64,000 nt of DNA from Oscheius dolichura (lineage: Eukaryota; Nematoda; Chromadorea; Rhabditida; Rhabditidae). The notes beneath the pieces are model-generated. The model was not told the DNA's origin, did no database searches, and worked only from the letters and a program-made list of their open reading frames with translations. The stretch covers positions 868,001-932,000 of the forward strand of contig OW051496.1 in the NCBI GenBank assembly GCA_932521035.1. The letters are read 5' to 3'. Below are positions 9,425 to 23,200 of the stretch, one piece after another. Within the stretch, counting starts at the first letter, position 1, and each line of letters starts with the position of its first letter. A program made the translations under genes and the position numbers.

Positions 9425-11530
9425 CAATTACAAAGACGATCAGCCAAGGTTTGGGGAATAATCACAGAGGACATGGCAGCCCACGTATAAGGAAGAGCTG
9501 CTCCATCTCGCCATCGCTCTCCATCGAATATTTCAGCTCGACTCAGATGTAAATCTCCTTTCCGCCATCCACCAATTGCATAGATTTCTTGGTCAAGGAT
9601 TATTCCAGCAAAAGAGGCGGAAGGATATTTCAATGGCGACAAAGGTTTCCATGTTGCATTTGATACTTGAGGGTCGAGCTCCCACACGGCGTTTGTTGTT
9701 GCTCCTCCGTTATATCCACCAAATAGAATAAACTTATTTTCATAAGTAACTAGTGAATGGCCACCGATGGGCTTTGGTAAAGAGGGAAATTCAATCCAAC
9801 TGTTATCTCCAGGATTGTAACATTCTGCAGCACCCGTGACAGTTGTATTATCAATCAATCCACCACAAATAATTATTTTATTGTTCCATACTGCCACTGC
9901 TGTCCAAGCTCTGGCATAGTTCATATCTCTAAAATCTGTTAATAAGCTGGTTTTTATTTCTCCAAGTAAAAGAGAAAATCGAAACTAAACTCACGCCATT
10001 AATGTCCATTTATCCTCCTTCGGATCGTATCTTTCCACACTTTTTAGGTATGTGTCATCGTCATCTACTCCTCCAAACACCCAAATATATCCATTCCATT
10101 CCAAACAACTATTTTCAATCGCCCACCGCCCAACATTCATATCAGCCAGTCGGATCCATTTCAGATTTTTGTCCAATTTATACAAAGCTTTTAGATTCCT
10201 CCAACCACCAAATAAATAGATTTCTCTATTCAAATAAATTGCTCCGCTACCAGAAGCCTCATAAGGTAATTCCAGTTCTATTTCAATCCATTGAGTTCTA
10301 TCCTGGCTCAACACTGCCATCCCAGCGAAGGCCGTTCTATTATTTTTCACTCCTCCAATAATCAAAATCTAAAACTAAAAATAATACAATCTTGTAAAAA
10401 ACGTGCTGTTTTCGGTTTTTCAACAAAAAAATCAACAATTTCCTTGACTGTCAGTCTCTCGGATCTTTCTCTTTGCCAACATCTAAAAAATGGTTGAAAC
10501 ACGGCGGGAGATAGACGATTTACCTTTTTATTAATTTTGCTATATCTTCATCAATTTTTTTCGAATCTATGGTCGGACGAAGCCCATCAATAATTGATTG
10601 TATAATTCTGTGGTCTGTCTCTCTCCTCCTCAACTCCATGTACGGCAGCCTGCAATGAAAAACTTTCATAAAATTGAACAATTCTACGTTCTGTGGAATA
10701 TTTCCCATATGGTAATCGCCAGCGAATAAACATCAGAGGCAGGACTACATTTTCCCTTTTCATGTACTTCCGGAGCCATGTAACAAAATGTTCCAGCACT
10801 GAAAAAGACGAAAAGATTTATAAAAGAATCCATTCTCACCCCGCGGTTGTAGTGGAATCCGAATATTTGGCAACTCCAAAATCGGCCAATTTCAGAATAT
10901 TTCCGGCCACCAGGATACTGTAGTCAAATAAATTTATAAAACGGTCTCTATCCTACTTTTCTGGCTTAATATCCCTGTGCAGTATGTTATTGTCATGGAG
11001 ATATTGGAGGCCTTCTCCAATTTGAGCAATCCATTCACATATTTTCAATAAATTGTAGGGTTTCTCGGGGTTGAAGATAACTGAATTGCACTTAATTAAA
11101 ACATAAAAGAATCAAAACCATTTGTAAGACTTCCTTCTTCAAAATATTCCATCACATAACCCAAATATCGTGATTTATCCACTCCATCCCAGAGAATTCC
11201 GTATATTTCGACCAAGTTTTTATGTTTATGCTGGAATATAGACAAAGAAATTGCTAAATAATTAAATTTACCTTGAGAAGAATGTCAACCTCCTTTTTAT
11301 AATCTTCAAGAGGGTGATATCTTGACCAGATAAACTTCTTGATAGCAATTACCTTGGCATTATCGTTTCCAAATAGTCGTGAAAGTAGTCGAAAATTCTT
11401 AATTTTTCCTTTGGAAACCGTCCCTCCGGCGCCTCGGTCTATTTGTGTCAATTTTTTTAAGTCTTTTTCCGTATAAAAGGGAATTTCTGGAAATACGATA
11501 TTTTAAATTCTAAAAATGTTTACCGGACAT
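9421..11530 (-). CDS. protein kinase fused to a six-bladed Kelch propeller
   Basis: Ten exons give 570 residues: 11530-11524, 11486-11272, 11230-11119, 11080-10957, 10917-10840, 10798-10688, 10649-10524, 10482-10425, 10368-9995 and 9928-9421. Residues 15-277 form a complete kinase domain. It has GAGGTV (Gly loop, 21-26), AIKKF with K52, E68 in KKEVDIL, HRDIKPEN with D148 and N153, DFG at 165-167, APE at 187-189, SDVYSLAITIWEI, and a CWQRERSERLT tail. All catalytic residues are present; the style is TKL/MAP3K-like. Residues 278-570 are Kelch repeats with six double-glycine motifs: IIGG, LFGG, VFGG, ICGG, LFGG and AIGG. The kinase and Kelch exons join in phase 0 across a 56-base intron, and the Kelch part has no start of its own. 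No signal peptide or membrane segment is visible. The substrate is unknown; the propeller probably recruits partners. The stop codon overlaps a transposon end. Confidence 0.85.
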
Positions 11531-12030
11531 TATTGTTCTTTTTTAAAAAAAGAAAGTCGATAGGAAAGACGCTTGGTTGACAAGAAAGGAGAAGATAAGG
11601 AACACGGCGCCCTCCCAATCCAGCGTCTTTCTTTACTGATTAAAAGAGCAAAATTCTCACCATTTGCACAGTTGAATGAAGCCCAATTGGGCTCGCCGCT
11701 CACAACTCGCCGCGGACAGTAGAAAGCCCGGGCGCGCGTTCGCTACGAGAATCAAACTTTTTACCGTTAAATTTTTATGCATTTCTGACGCTTTCTCGTG
11801 TTTTACCAACCCCGAATTACTATGTGACGTGAGAGAAAAATGCAAAAAACCGAAGAATTGAAGAGATATGACAAATGACTGCTGTTGATCTCATCTACTT
11901 TTCTTTATTTTGAAAGCTATCCACAGGCTTGCCGATAATTTGTAACCACAAATATCCGGAAAATGATAATGCTTTACTATCCGCCGGCCTTGTTTCAAAG
12001 AGAAACGCGTTACGCAAAAATAAAAGACGG

Positions 12031-12511
12031 TTAAACAAGTAAATAAATAATGCGAAAACTACTCTTGGACTTTAGAATATCATAAGGCCTGCTTTCCATG
12101 ATAGCTACATTACCAATTGTCATCGTGGCCAAAATGTGACGCTCCTAAAAATGACACTATAAATATCCAAAAACTGTAAGGTTACCTGATATGAGTCAAC
12201 GGCTAAGCATAACTCATTGGTGCAGTCATTGAGTTGCATACGCGCAACATTTGTCAAACGCTCGGGATTGAATCGGTACCCTTTTTGAATCAACCTGAAA
12301 CATTTGTATATTTTTAAAACCATTATGCTTTTCTCGTGTGCATCCATTTTCGTGGGGGTGCTAAATCAAAAGTGGAAGGCATAGAAAACAATAGTGGAAA
12401 TATAAACGAATAAAAAGAAAGTTACTAACTCAACTCAGGTCGAACTTCATCCAGCACAGCATTTTCTACATTTCCTTGCTGCGGAGCAGCTACCGGCTGC
12501 TGTATAGCCAT
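12031..12511 (-). CDS. small unrecognised protein, about 99 residues
   Basis: Three exons, 12511-12435, 12294-12186 and 12144-12031, have good splice borders and join in phase. The protein begins MAIQQPVAAPQQGNVENAV, continues with ELIQKGYRFNPERLTNVARM and QLNDCTNELCLAVDSYQ, then ERHILATMTIGNVAIMESRP, and stops at 12033-12031. The central part is predicted helical and resembles the small helical subunits found in large complexes, but I cannot name a family. The last 20 or so residues may be non-coding if another intron exists. It lies 500 bp upstream of the kinase-Kelch gene on the same strand. Confidence 0.5.
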
Positions 12512-12667
12512 GAGTAGGAATGATAGACTTTTTTAACCATTTGTATCGTCGATTATAGTTCAGACCCGTCAAAGGTAACAGCATTCCTTATGTTGATGTA
12601 TGGGATCCGTTAGAACGTTATGGCCCTTTTTGGTCTGAATAAACTTCTCTATACCGTATTCCACTGA

Positions 12668-12842
12668 TAGTCTGTCAAGAAAAAAGACGACATTGAAGGT
12701 CTAACGTTTTAGCAGCTGGTCGAATTTACTGGCCTTTTTTTCTTCTTGGCCGCTCAACAATTATTTGTGAGTGCGCCCCGCCACTAAAATTTGTTATTGG
12801 CGAGTTAGACCCTGAATGTCGTCTTTTTTCTTGACAGACTAT
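12668..12842. repeat. hairpin element with about 38-base arms
   Basis: The left end gtctgtcaagaaaaaagacg (from 12670) returns inverted as cgtcttttttcttgacagac (to 12839). Pairing extends imperfectly through ggtctaac/gttagacc. There is no coding capacity; probably MITE-like. Confidence 0.65.
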
Positions 12843-13110
12843 AAGCGTCTTTCTGTTTCCACTTCTTGTTTCCTATATCTGCCATGGTTTGTGGATATTG
12901 GCGCCCCTTTCTCGGAATCAACCACCTCCTAGATCTTAATTTTTTTAAATAAAGGCGGACCACGTTCTTACCATTTATCGAGTTCCTCTAACCCCATTTT
13001 ACTACTTGTCACAGTGGATAGCCCGCTTCACTTCAGATGTTTTACAATCTATCGGTAGCTATTTCCCCTGGAAAGAGAGACTTATCATTCGTCTCGGCTG
13101 TACTCCACTT

Positions 13111-13404
13111 TTAAAGGGACAGTCTCGCCTAGGTGCGAACGTACCCCATTTGGGGTACGATGAGATGGAGCAGATTTACTGCGATTTTCTAAAAATCATT
13201 TTCGCTCGTTTTTTCCATAATTTCTTGCATTTCTTTATATCAAAATGATCAGCAGACGCTAGCGAATCATATGCAACAAACAATAAAATGCGAAAATACG
13301 AAATGATGAGTTTTCAATACAATTCAAATTGCCAAAAGAGGCGCCAAAGACAAATTCTACAGTAATTCGTGCCCAACCAAACTAGTGCGAGACTGTCCCT
13401 TTAA
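13111..13404. mobile_element. TTAA-flanked inverted-repeat element, copy 1
   Basis: TTAA at 13111-13114 and 13401-13404 brackets AGGGACAGTCTCGC and its inverted copy GCGAGACTGTCCCT. The ends match the two other elements at 14.9 and 49.7 kb except for A instead of T at position 7. TTAA target duplications are typical of the piggyBac superfamily (family knowledge). No transposase is present, so it is a non-autonomous copy. Confidence 0.75.
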
Positions 13405-14275
13405 AAATTTACAGTTGAAAAGAGTTGAAAATTGGTTATACTGCCTAACTTTTGACGTAGAATTTTGTGGCAGAAAGAACGTAGCCCGACCGTAACCAGG
13501 AATTCCTAAGGAACTCACTTATGCGGCCCCCTCTTACTCTAAAAGTTCCACAGTAACCTTTTATCCGAAAGAATACAGGAAATCTGTTATGTACCCTGCT
13601 TCCTTCTTTCCCTGCTGTCTAACTGTGGCTGTTCCAAAGATGGTCAATAAGCGTTTTCCAATACTTTTTCAGTTTATTCCTAGTAACAATGAAGCTAAAA
13701 AACACCACCAAATTGTTATGTGCTGTATAACTGTGGCTGTCATTGGTAAACATTTCCTCCTTTTTTAATGATATACACTTTATTATTAGCATGCCAGAGA
13801 GAAGAAAGAAGTAGAAAGAATAGACGGTAAGTAAGTGTAAAAATATATATATTTTGAGCTGATAGCTGAAGGAGGGTCACAACGCTGAAATGGATTTTCT
13901 TGGAAGATTATCAAAAAAAAAACGAAGGAATAGAAAGAAGCAGGTGTGATAATGATATAGAGGGGATAAAGTACAAAAAAATATATAGATAGAAAATATA
14001 AGTAGAGAGGGATTGTTTTCTTCTTCTTTTTTCATCAATAAGAACTGATATCACAATTGTAAAGTCACTCGATAGAGAGTAAGTGAAATAGAGGAGATAA
14101 GTACGAGGGGAATTTTTCCGGGGGGCCGCTGTCTAACTGTGGCATCCACGTTGTCTAACTGTGGCTGGAAATGAAGCTTAAAAATAACGTTAAAATATTT
14201 CCCACTGTCTAACTGTGGCTCAAAAAGAGAGAATAAGTATAAAAATGGAATTATAAGCACAAAAAACTAGAATAT

Positions 14276-17200
14276 CTAGAGAGTTCGGCTATTATTGGGG
14301 ACCCAGACGTTGGGACGGCTTTCAGCTTGGATGATGCGTTGAACTTGGCTTATTATTTCTTCCGGATGGTTGCCAGAGACGACATCTGCAAATGGGTTAC
14401 GGTATTCTGGGTTCTGTGGGGAAAACTTACGGGTAAAGAGGTCTCCAAAGGTCTGCTCGGTGCGGAGACATCTCTGGTACTGTTGTTGGGCTTCATCTTC
14501 AGTTATTCCACGGTCAAGGGCGCTGAAAAGGAAGTATTGGACTTCTAGATTGTTTGAGACTTTAATATATCGGGTAACCCCCATTTTTTTACGAAAAATT
14601 AGCAAAAGCAAACGCAAATTATTGCATGAAATGCAATCTTTCGTTTAACGAGATTGAGAAGCATTTTGAGGTAAAAATGTTTCACTGCAGACTTTCTTTC
14701 CCAGTTCATCATTCTACACAATGTTCAGTTTGCTTTCGGCTTCTTTTAGCCTAATTTTTTTTGCTTCTTTGAGGATTTATATCCAAATTTACTTATTGAA
14801 AGAGTTATAGGCATCACAAATGTTTGATAAGGAAAAAAAATCATAATGAACTGTAATACTGACGACGTTCGTACAGGAGGAAATTAAAGGGACTGTCAGG
14901 GACCTAAGAAGCTGACTGTAGATTTTCGCGGGCTTTGAGAAAGCGCGGGAAATGAGTTTTTCGTGCATGCGCAATTCGCACGTTTCTTCGTGTTTTAAAT
15001 TTTTATTTTGATTATTTGACCTTACTTCCCATCAATAATAGAAGGCAGAGCAAGAAAGCGCTAGAAAATACGAGGAAATACGGTAAACCGTTCAAAATTC
15101 AAATGCGCGCCAAGCGCGGAGGACGCTACTCATTCACGGCGCGCCGGGACCCGTGAACGCTATTATAGGTCCCTGACAGTCCCTTTAATAGAGCGCGTTT
15201 ACCACAGCGCTAATTTGAGAAATTACGATAGATAATCAAAGGAATGGTGTACGGCCTTCTAATAATCCATACGATCGAAAGGAAACCCAACAATAAACCA
15301 CAGTTAGACAGCCAGAACGCCACAACTGGTTTGAGCTGTCTAACCGTGGCTCCCCTTTTCCCTCCCAAAACTTACGCGATCTGCTGTGGACTAGTCGGCT
15401 TGATAAAGACAGCAATCGGGTAGATATTGGCGACAGATTGCAGTCTACGGATCGCATTGCCGGAGACGTCGAGGATACAGTGTCGTCCCTGAACCATTTA
15501 TAGTCCTCTATAATTACCCGGGTTACGGTACCTGAGCGGCGACTTGTCTGACGGATTCGATGCTGGTCCCGTAGAGGTTGTCCTGGAATTGTCCCGCCTC
15601 GATGAAGAGGTTATTTCGGACGTCGTCTTCCATCTGCTCCTTGGGGACGAAGTGATAGTCGCGTCCTTGGGCCTCGTGTGCCCTAGGGGGTCGGCTGGTG
15701 TGGGGAACACAGCTGCTGAAGCGGTCCGGGTTGCGGTTGATCAGTTCGTCGTTGATTCGATCCTTCATTGCTCCGAGGATTATCACCGGCCGCGGGTAGT
15801 TAACCGTCTGCATATTGACCAACTGGTACGAGAAGATCGGCTCATCCGTCACTCCTACTGAAATTGTTTTAAATTATATGGGTCCTGCAGAGAAAAACAC
15901 TCCAAAATTAATGGTCCCAAATGGAAAATAATGCCCACACCATGCAAACATAAGAAACGGCAAAATCTCAAATCCCCTCACAACTCTACTTACAGAAATC
16001 GCTATCGCTGGTGTATGAAGTGAATGTGTGGGTGGTGGCTGTGGCTAGAAACGAGGAAATGTGGAACTGTCTAACTGTGGCGGTGGAAAAACACGACACA
16101 GTAACTTTTTGTGGAGAAATAGATGGAAACCCCCCGGGAAAATCGAATTTTTTTTCTATACCCAGCGCCTGATCAACTGCAAAACGTATGGCGGCTCATT
16201 TAGTAGGTACTATGAAATTTTAAAAAAAATGAACTACTTTTGAAAATTGCAAACAAAAGATCAAAGCGAATGTCTTTCAAATGCAGCCTTCTTCAAAGAA
16301 AATTAACAAAAAGTAAATGGATGAATTGGCAGCAGCTGTTTTAGTAGTCTTTTGGAAACGAGAAAAGCCTTTTCTGCTGCAAATCTCATGGAAAGGTCGA
16401 ATAACGAAAACCATGATTTACGGACTATACATCAACTACTCAGTGTAGGATAGGATTGCGCCCGCTTTTAGTAGTCCTACGTAAAACGTAAAATCCTACG
16501 TAAAATAAGAAAGAACTGCATTGCGCATAGTGAGCCCCAAATGGAAAGTAGTGCTGCTGCTAGACGTTTAGTAGCTCTCTTGAAAGAAATTTTAGAAAAG
16601 GAATTATATGCTGAATGTGGCACGACAGTATAAGATGGTTTTACTACAGAGAAGCAAAGAGCAGTGGTAATGAAACTGTTCCAATGATTTTGGGACCGAG
16701 TTTAAATGTGGTCAATCAGTGAAATAACATCTCGCGCCAATTTTATAGCTTACTCGAAACTAGTTTTAATTCTGAAAAATGTGCCCCAAATATCAAAGAT
16801 AATAGAAATAAGAAATACTCACGTTCTTGGTCGGTGAACTCATTCAACCGGTCAGTAGACTTGACGAAGGGGAACTTCCTCGAGAAGGAGAGCTGACTCC
16901 TGCTTCCTCGCCTATTCTCCAGTCCAGTATTCCTTCCCAAACTCATAGATCCTTGGTTGAAGTTGACCTGCTTCCTCCTGGCTCGTTCCCTCTTCTCTAC
17001 TCTCTTCTTCGAGGGGATTACTCCTTCTGCCGACTCCTCTCCACTGTCCAAGACTCTCCTAGCCGTCCACCACTCGTCGTCGGTATTATTTATGATGTGG
17101 AGGATGTCTCCGTAGTTAAACCCCATTGAACGGTGAGGGACGCCTCCTTCCCGGTTTGGGTCGTGGTCAAACAGGGCACGGACATAGAGTTCTCGTGGAG

Positions 17201-20200
17201 CAGCAGCCGCAGCACCGCCAACAGAGCCGTTTGTTCCCTGATGGTTGATTAGATCATTACGGAGACGGTCAATCTTGGCCTCGAATTGCTGGTAATCTGA
17301 AAAAGAGCTGATTATTATAACGGAGTTGAAGGTTCTCTAAATTTTTTATGCTTAAAAAATTCGCCTCTTTTTCCTGATCACAACGACATATTCGTTTTTT
17401 GGAATGAAGGTCAAAATAGCGAGAAAAAAAAATGAATTTTAAATTGATTTTATTCCAAAATTTGCGCGCGCCCGCACCCGTAAAAACTCGGCAGCGCGCG
17501 GAACAGGAAAGCGCGGGCTCCTAAATCAAAGGCGCGTCAGCTGCCGACTTTTTACGGGTGCAGCCGACTAAGAAAATAGCTAAAAACTCACCGCTAGGAC
17601 GATACATAAGGGTTAAAGTGACGGGACTGGTGGCATTCTTCAGTGCTTCAGCTGCTTGGGCATGTGTAGCGTTGTTGAGAGAACGGCCATTCACAGCCAT
17701 CAGAACATCTCCTTTCCGGACATTCCCGCTCAAATCGGCTACTCCTCCAGGGGAAACGTAGCTAATGTAGATGGGTTCTCCTTCTTCTCCTCCAACAATA
17801 TTGAAGCCGAGTCCTTGACCACCGCGCTGAAGAACAGCTGGACGGGGATCCATGGTGATGGCGACGTGCTGCTGGATCGGCTGAACACCGTAACCCAACA
17901 TTGATTGGGAATCTCCGGTACGGTTGAAATCTTGGACGGAAGAAGCTGAAAAGAGAGAATTTAGACGGGAAAATAAAGTGAAAGGGGGAGCCACAGCTCG
18001 TCGTTGGGAATCTTTGACTGTCTAACTGTGGCTATGATCACATTGTATTGTTGGCTAGATATTGTTTGAGGATATTCAAATCCAAATATCTAGTCAATTT
18101 GAAATTTTTTAATAAAAATTGAAGCGTGGATCAATCCTACAACAACTTGTGATCATCAGCATCCGTATATCAAGGAAAATTGAAATTGAAAACTTTTGGC
18201 TTTTCTTTTAGTTTTACTGATTCAATTTATACGAATGGCTAGTGGGAGAAGTGATTCTTCACTCTTGCTTCGACGGTTCCCCTAATTTATCCCAAACGTT
18301 TTGGGAAAATGATAAATTCGTCAAGTAACAAAGGCAATGAGGGCAATGAGAAATAGGACGAAAGTTGACTCACATCTCAATGGAACCGGTGTCGTAGGAA
18401 TGGCCCCGAAGCTCTGGCTCAAGTCGGTTCCCTGCCGAAGAATACTGACCTATAAAATGCCCATAAATTCCTTCATTTCCCCTCCAACTCACCATATTTC
18501 CAGTCTGTCTCAAAACCGAGACAGCGTAGTCATGGGTCACATTATCCAGTGGTCTATCATCCACGGCCAAAATCTTGTCATTTACTCTCAGCCTTCCGTC
18601 GTGAGCCGCCGCTCCTCCGTCAATAATCTTCGTCACGTAGATGTCCGTGTCTCCGGGAACGTGTTCGTTTCCAACTCCTCCAGCGATTGAGAATCCCAGT
18701 CCGCCACTTCCCTTATGCAAATCGACCCATTGGGCTCCTGGACGAGTTTCCAAGTAGCGGACAGAGGCTGGTCGCTCGTTTCTATAGGCTAGGTTGGGCT
18801 GAGAACCGTGGAAAGAGCCGTGAGCTGGTGGTGGAGGGGGAGGATAGGTCGGAGCTTGGTTCAAATGTCCTTGGCTGGAGAAACTAGGTCCTAGGCCGCT
18901 GTGGTGCAGAGAGCCGAGAGATGTACTGATCGGGATGGCTACTCCTCCATCGCGGGGACGGCGAAGTCTCTGAAAAGAAAGGGGATTACTGTAGAATTAG
19001 GGCAAATTCGATTCGGCCTAATCAATTCGAAGAATTAGCAGATTGCCCCCCATAAAATACTAAAAAGGTCCCACGAAACGTTGACTTTTCTTAGATTTCA
19101 ATTAGGATTCGTATAAAGAAGTATTGATTTTGCTCATTGATAGGATCAGTGACAAGCTTTACCGAAAATGAAAGGACAGTGGATATTCATATTTCCATAA
19201 TTAGGAGGATTACTGTAGATTTGTGGAAAAATTCAACCTATCAACCGAACATTGCCTATTTGATTCCCTTCAAGTACTAAAAAGTCTCCATGAAATCCTC
19301 CATTTTCATTTTTTTCAATCGAGATTCTTAAAAAAATTTGATTATTTTGCTCATTATCATTACCAGCGTGTACCTTCACCGAATTACTCTTTTCTACAGC
19401 TAATGTGGCTCATTTTGAAGTAGTGAATTTATTTTATTTCATGGGCGCTTCTTATGTACAACGTGGGAAAAAAACTATTGATAATATCTTTGTTTACTGA
19501 CCTAAATTTAGCTAAATGTTTTCAGTTGGTTCTAAAATTGGCAAGGGGTACAGTAATCTCGAATCGCAACGAATCGCTTGATACAGTGATTCGTATTCAT
19601 CAAGAAAAATAAAACGCGCCATTGAAACTTTTGCTTTTCTTTAGATTTCAAGATGGCTACTTATACAAATCGAATTTCTTTCCTTGCTTATCGGATTCTT
19701 CTGTGTAAAAAAGAGTGTACTGTAAAACGTTTTGCTGTTCTCGATATGATTAAAATCAACCCTGAATCCTTCAACGCATTGCTTTCTTTCGGTGAGATAA
19801 ACTAAAAATAGCTCTTGAAGTCTCGAATTTTTTGATTTTTAGCGGGTTCAGCGGCCTTTCTTATACAAACTTGTTCATTTTTACCACTCTATAGAAAAAA
19901 AAACCATAATTCTTACCAAGTGAACCGCACCATCTCGCATCACCCAAAAATATTAGCCCACCTTCTTTCAAAATATACTAAATAGGCCCTCTGAAGCCCT
20001 ACATTTTCTAAAATTTCATCTGCCACTCTTATAGAGTTCTGCTTTTTCACCATACTTCTCCTTTATTTGGGCATAACTAACCAATTGAACGATATTTCCA
20101 GCCATTTTGAGTGCATTGACGGCTACTTCATGATTGGCTCCCTGACAATTGGTATTATTCACGCTGACGATGACATCTCCCACTCTAAAAAACAGTCAAA

Positions 20201-23200
20201 TTCCTCTCCTTTCCCCCATTTTCCCTACTTCATTCTTCTATCATTCGCGGCTGCTCCTCCTTCGATGATATTCGTCACAAAGATCGAGATATCTCCGTTT
20301 TCTGCTGGCTGATCAGCTCCACCAGTAATCGAGAATCCCAGACCCGTGTGGCCCTTCTCCAAGACGACGTCCAGCAGTTCCCATTCCCTTCCGGACTCGT
20401 CAATAATTCCACGATGCTGTAATTATCAAAGATTAAAGGTCGCCGGGATAGGAAGGAGAGGGTAATAAAGCTAGGGGTCAAGGGAGGGGGTTAGTAGGTG
20501 GGTAGAGGGAGAGAGACAGCCGATTAAACGAGAAGTTATGGGGTTTTTTATGGGTTATACTCACTTCTTCGATGTTAGTTGTGGATTTCTGGAAATAAGG
20601 GGGTGTTTAAAATTTAGAAAAGGAGCTCGCATTGGCACAAGCTTCGCTTATTCCAAAAATAGAGCTATTGTTTCAAAGAAAACATTTAAAGCTGGGGTTT
20701 GAAGCTTCAAATGGTTGTATCGGTTGATAACTGTTGGAAAATTTAATTTTCTCTCATTTCTACAGCTTTATTAGGTCTGGGTTACTGTAACTGGGTAAGA
20801 ACGTCTTGAGGAAATTTGATCAATTCGGTGTGGGATCGGTTTTTCCAAAAAAAATGAAGCATTGTTTCAAGGAAAACATAAAATTCTGTGAAAAGATATG
20901 AAAAATGTTACCACAGCTGCTAATTTTTCAACCCCAGTCGCGTAAAGAAGAGAGAGACAATTTTCTCCACCCCGTTCATTTTTATGTGGTTTCGATAAAC
21001 ACATAAAAAGTGAAGTTAGCTGTCTAAAATCTTGGACATGCGAAAAATAACATATTGGCAGTGTAACCTGGCTTTACTAGGTGCTACTATAAGAGAATAT
21101 CATACTTGTCGGTTTTCTGCATTCCAAAATGCCATGGTTTCAAGGACACCATAAAACTCTTTGGAAAGAAGGATGTAGTGTTCGATGCTCGTTGGTTAGC
21201 AATTTTTAGTTAGACTGTGGTTTATTAGAAGGTTCCCGATTTTTCGCTTTCCAAAAGCGCCGATGTTTCAAGTAAAACATAAAACTTTGGGCTAGCTAGC
21301 CATCTACAATATTATGACGTCGCTAAAGGTCAGGAAGAATTGAATATTCGCTCTATGGATTGGAATACTGTAACTACTAGAAAGGCATAATTTCATCTTC
21401 TCATTATTTTTATCCCGTTACAAGAAAATCATAAAAAGCCGGAGTTAGAGATTTCAAATGTTTCTTGGGGTTCAACTATGGAAAAGTGACACTTTTAGCA
21501 ACTATGGGTTACTGTATTTACCAAAAAAAGGCACTTTGCTCGGATTTCCTCTACTGTAAAGTGCATTGTTTCAAGCACAACATAAAAAGCCGGGGTTAGA
21601 AGCTTCAAATGTTAGTATTTTGACAATGGGACGTAATTGCGTGAACTGTGGCTTGTTATTTTTTCTCGCACACTACTAACCGACTCCGTAGTAGTCCTAG
21701 CGGGGGCTCCCAGGGCGCCCTCACTTCTCGTAGTGGTCTCCGTGGTCTGCCATGTACCGTCATGGACCTGGAAAAGGAGACATTCTCCACCAGGGTGATC
21801 AGGGGGGATAGGGACCGGGGAGTGAGGAATCAAAGAGTGAAATAACCAAAAAATATAGAAAGAATACCATACCAAGTGGCGGGACCTCTCGTGGGTGACA
21901 TGGCTGGAAGAGTAGGAAGTATTCACTCCATTTCCCAGCGGTTCCCTATCCAAATATGTGAAACCACGGTCTTCGGAAGCCAGGGGAGCGGCAGAATGGG
22001 TACGGTAGGATGTGTGGTGGTTGGTGCCGAAGGGAGGATTGGCCTCCCAGCGCTCGGCCATCTTCCGGGCTTCGGATGTCTTCTGGTTGTAGCTCTTCTG
22101 CGAGCTGAGGAGAGTGTCTTCGTAGAATTCTTGAATGTCTGAAACCGTGACATATTAGAGAAAAACTGATTCTGTTTGCTGGCTAGAAACTTTATTTGAT
22201 GGATGAAATATGGAAAATTTAAAAAGTCACGGCAAGCTACAGTTTACTGGATAAAAACTGGTTACAAAGTTTAATAAATAGAGGAAAACATTTTAAATTT
22301 TGAAAATATGGCTCCCTGAAGATGTACAAAATCCTGGCTAATTTCTATTGTTTTGCTTTCCTTCTCTATAATTCTCCAGGTTTCAAGGAATAGAAAGATG
22401 TGTGGATGACTTTTACGAAACCTACGTTCTCTCTAAACCATATGGAACCTTCTAGAGCTCTCAAAAAGGGCTAGATTAGCTAGAACCATAATCGCAGATG
22501 AAGCATTACGGCCACACTTGGTTACTGGGGTTAATTGACAGATCGAAACATAAGGAGTTTACCAAAAAGCGTCTATATGTTAGATGGCTTCACGCTCACT
22601 GGTAAACTGAACTTCCTCTGGCTTTAAAAAGTATTTCTGAAGCTTTTCGAATAAAAGAAGAGAATTTCTCTGCAAAGCTGTCAAAACTACGCTTCGTAAA
22701 CGGTATTGCACCACTAACAAAATCCGGAATAATACTCTACTTTGGCTTACTGTCTATAAAAGAGCAGCCTGGAACTTTTTGAGAAAATCTAACAAAAGAT
22801 GGAGGGAATGGACTTATTTACGCACTATAAATAGGGAACTTTAGCGTTTACGGTGGTTCGTCACACAGTCCCATCAAACAATCAGGCCTAGGTTGGGTAT
22901 AAAGCACAATCTTGAAACTTATTTGGACAGGAAATAAATGAATCGTTCGCAAACTTCCAAAAATAATTTCCCTCTGTGATTTGAAAGCAATGCAAGCGGA
23001 GTGGCAAGAATGATAATAAATTGCCCTTATTTATAAAACGGAGTAGCGAAACTTTTAAACAAAAATGGAATAAAGACGAGAAGATTTGCCGCATAAGGCA
23101 GCAAAACTAGTCTCGGTAAACTGTCTACAGCCTAACTACAATGAATAATGCCGTTTTCCGCTTATAAAAACGAATTTTGGAACTTTTTTGAGAGGAAAAA

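Noticed and set aside
15376-15857. Active guanylate kinase
   Set aside because: The P-loop reads [10 protein letters not shown] and lacks the GKS/T needed for ATP binding, and the context is a MAGUK. The domain is a protein-binding pseudo-enzyme.
20670-21586. CRISPR-like regularly spaced repeats
   Set aside because: Only the short boxes are conserved, spacing varies from 128 to 273 bp, and the host is a eukaryote.
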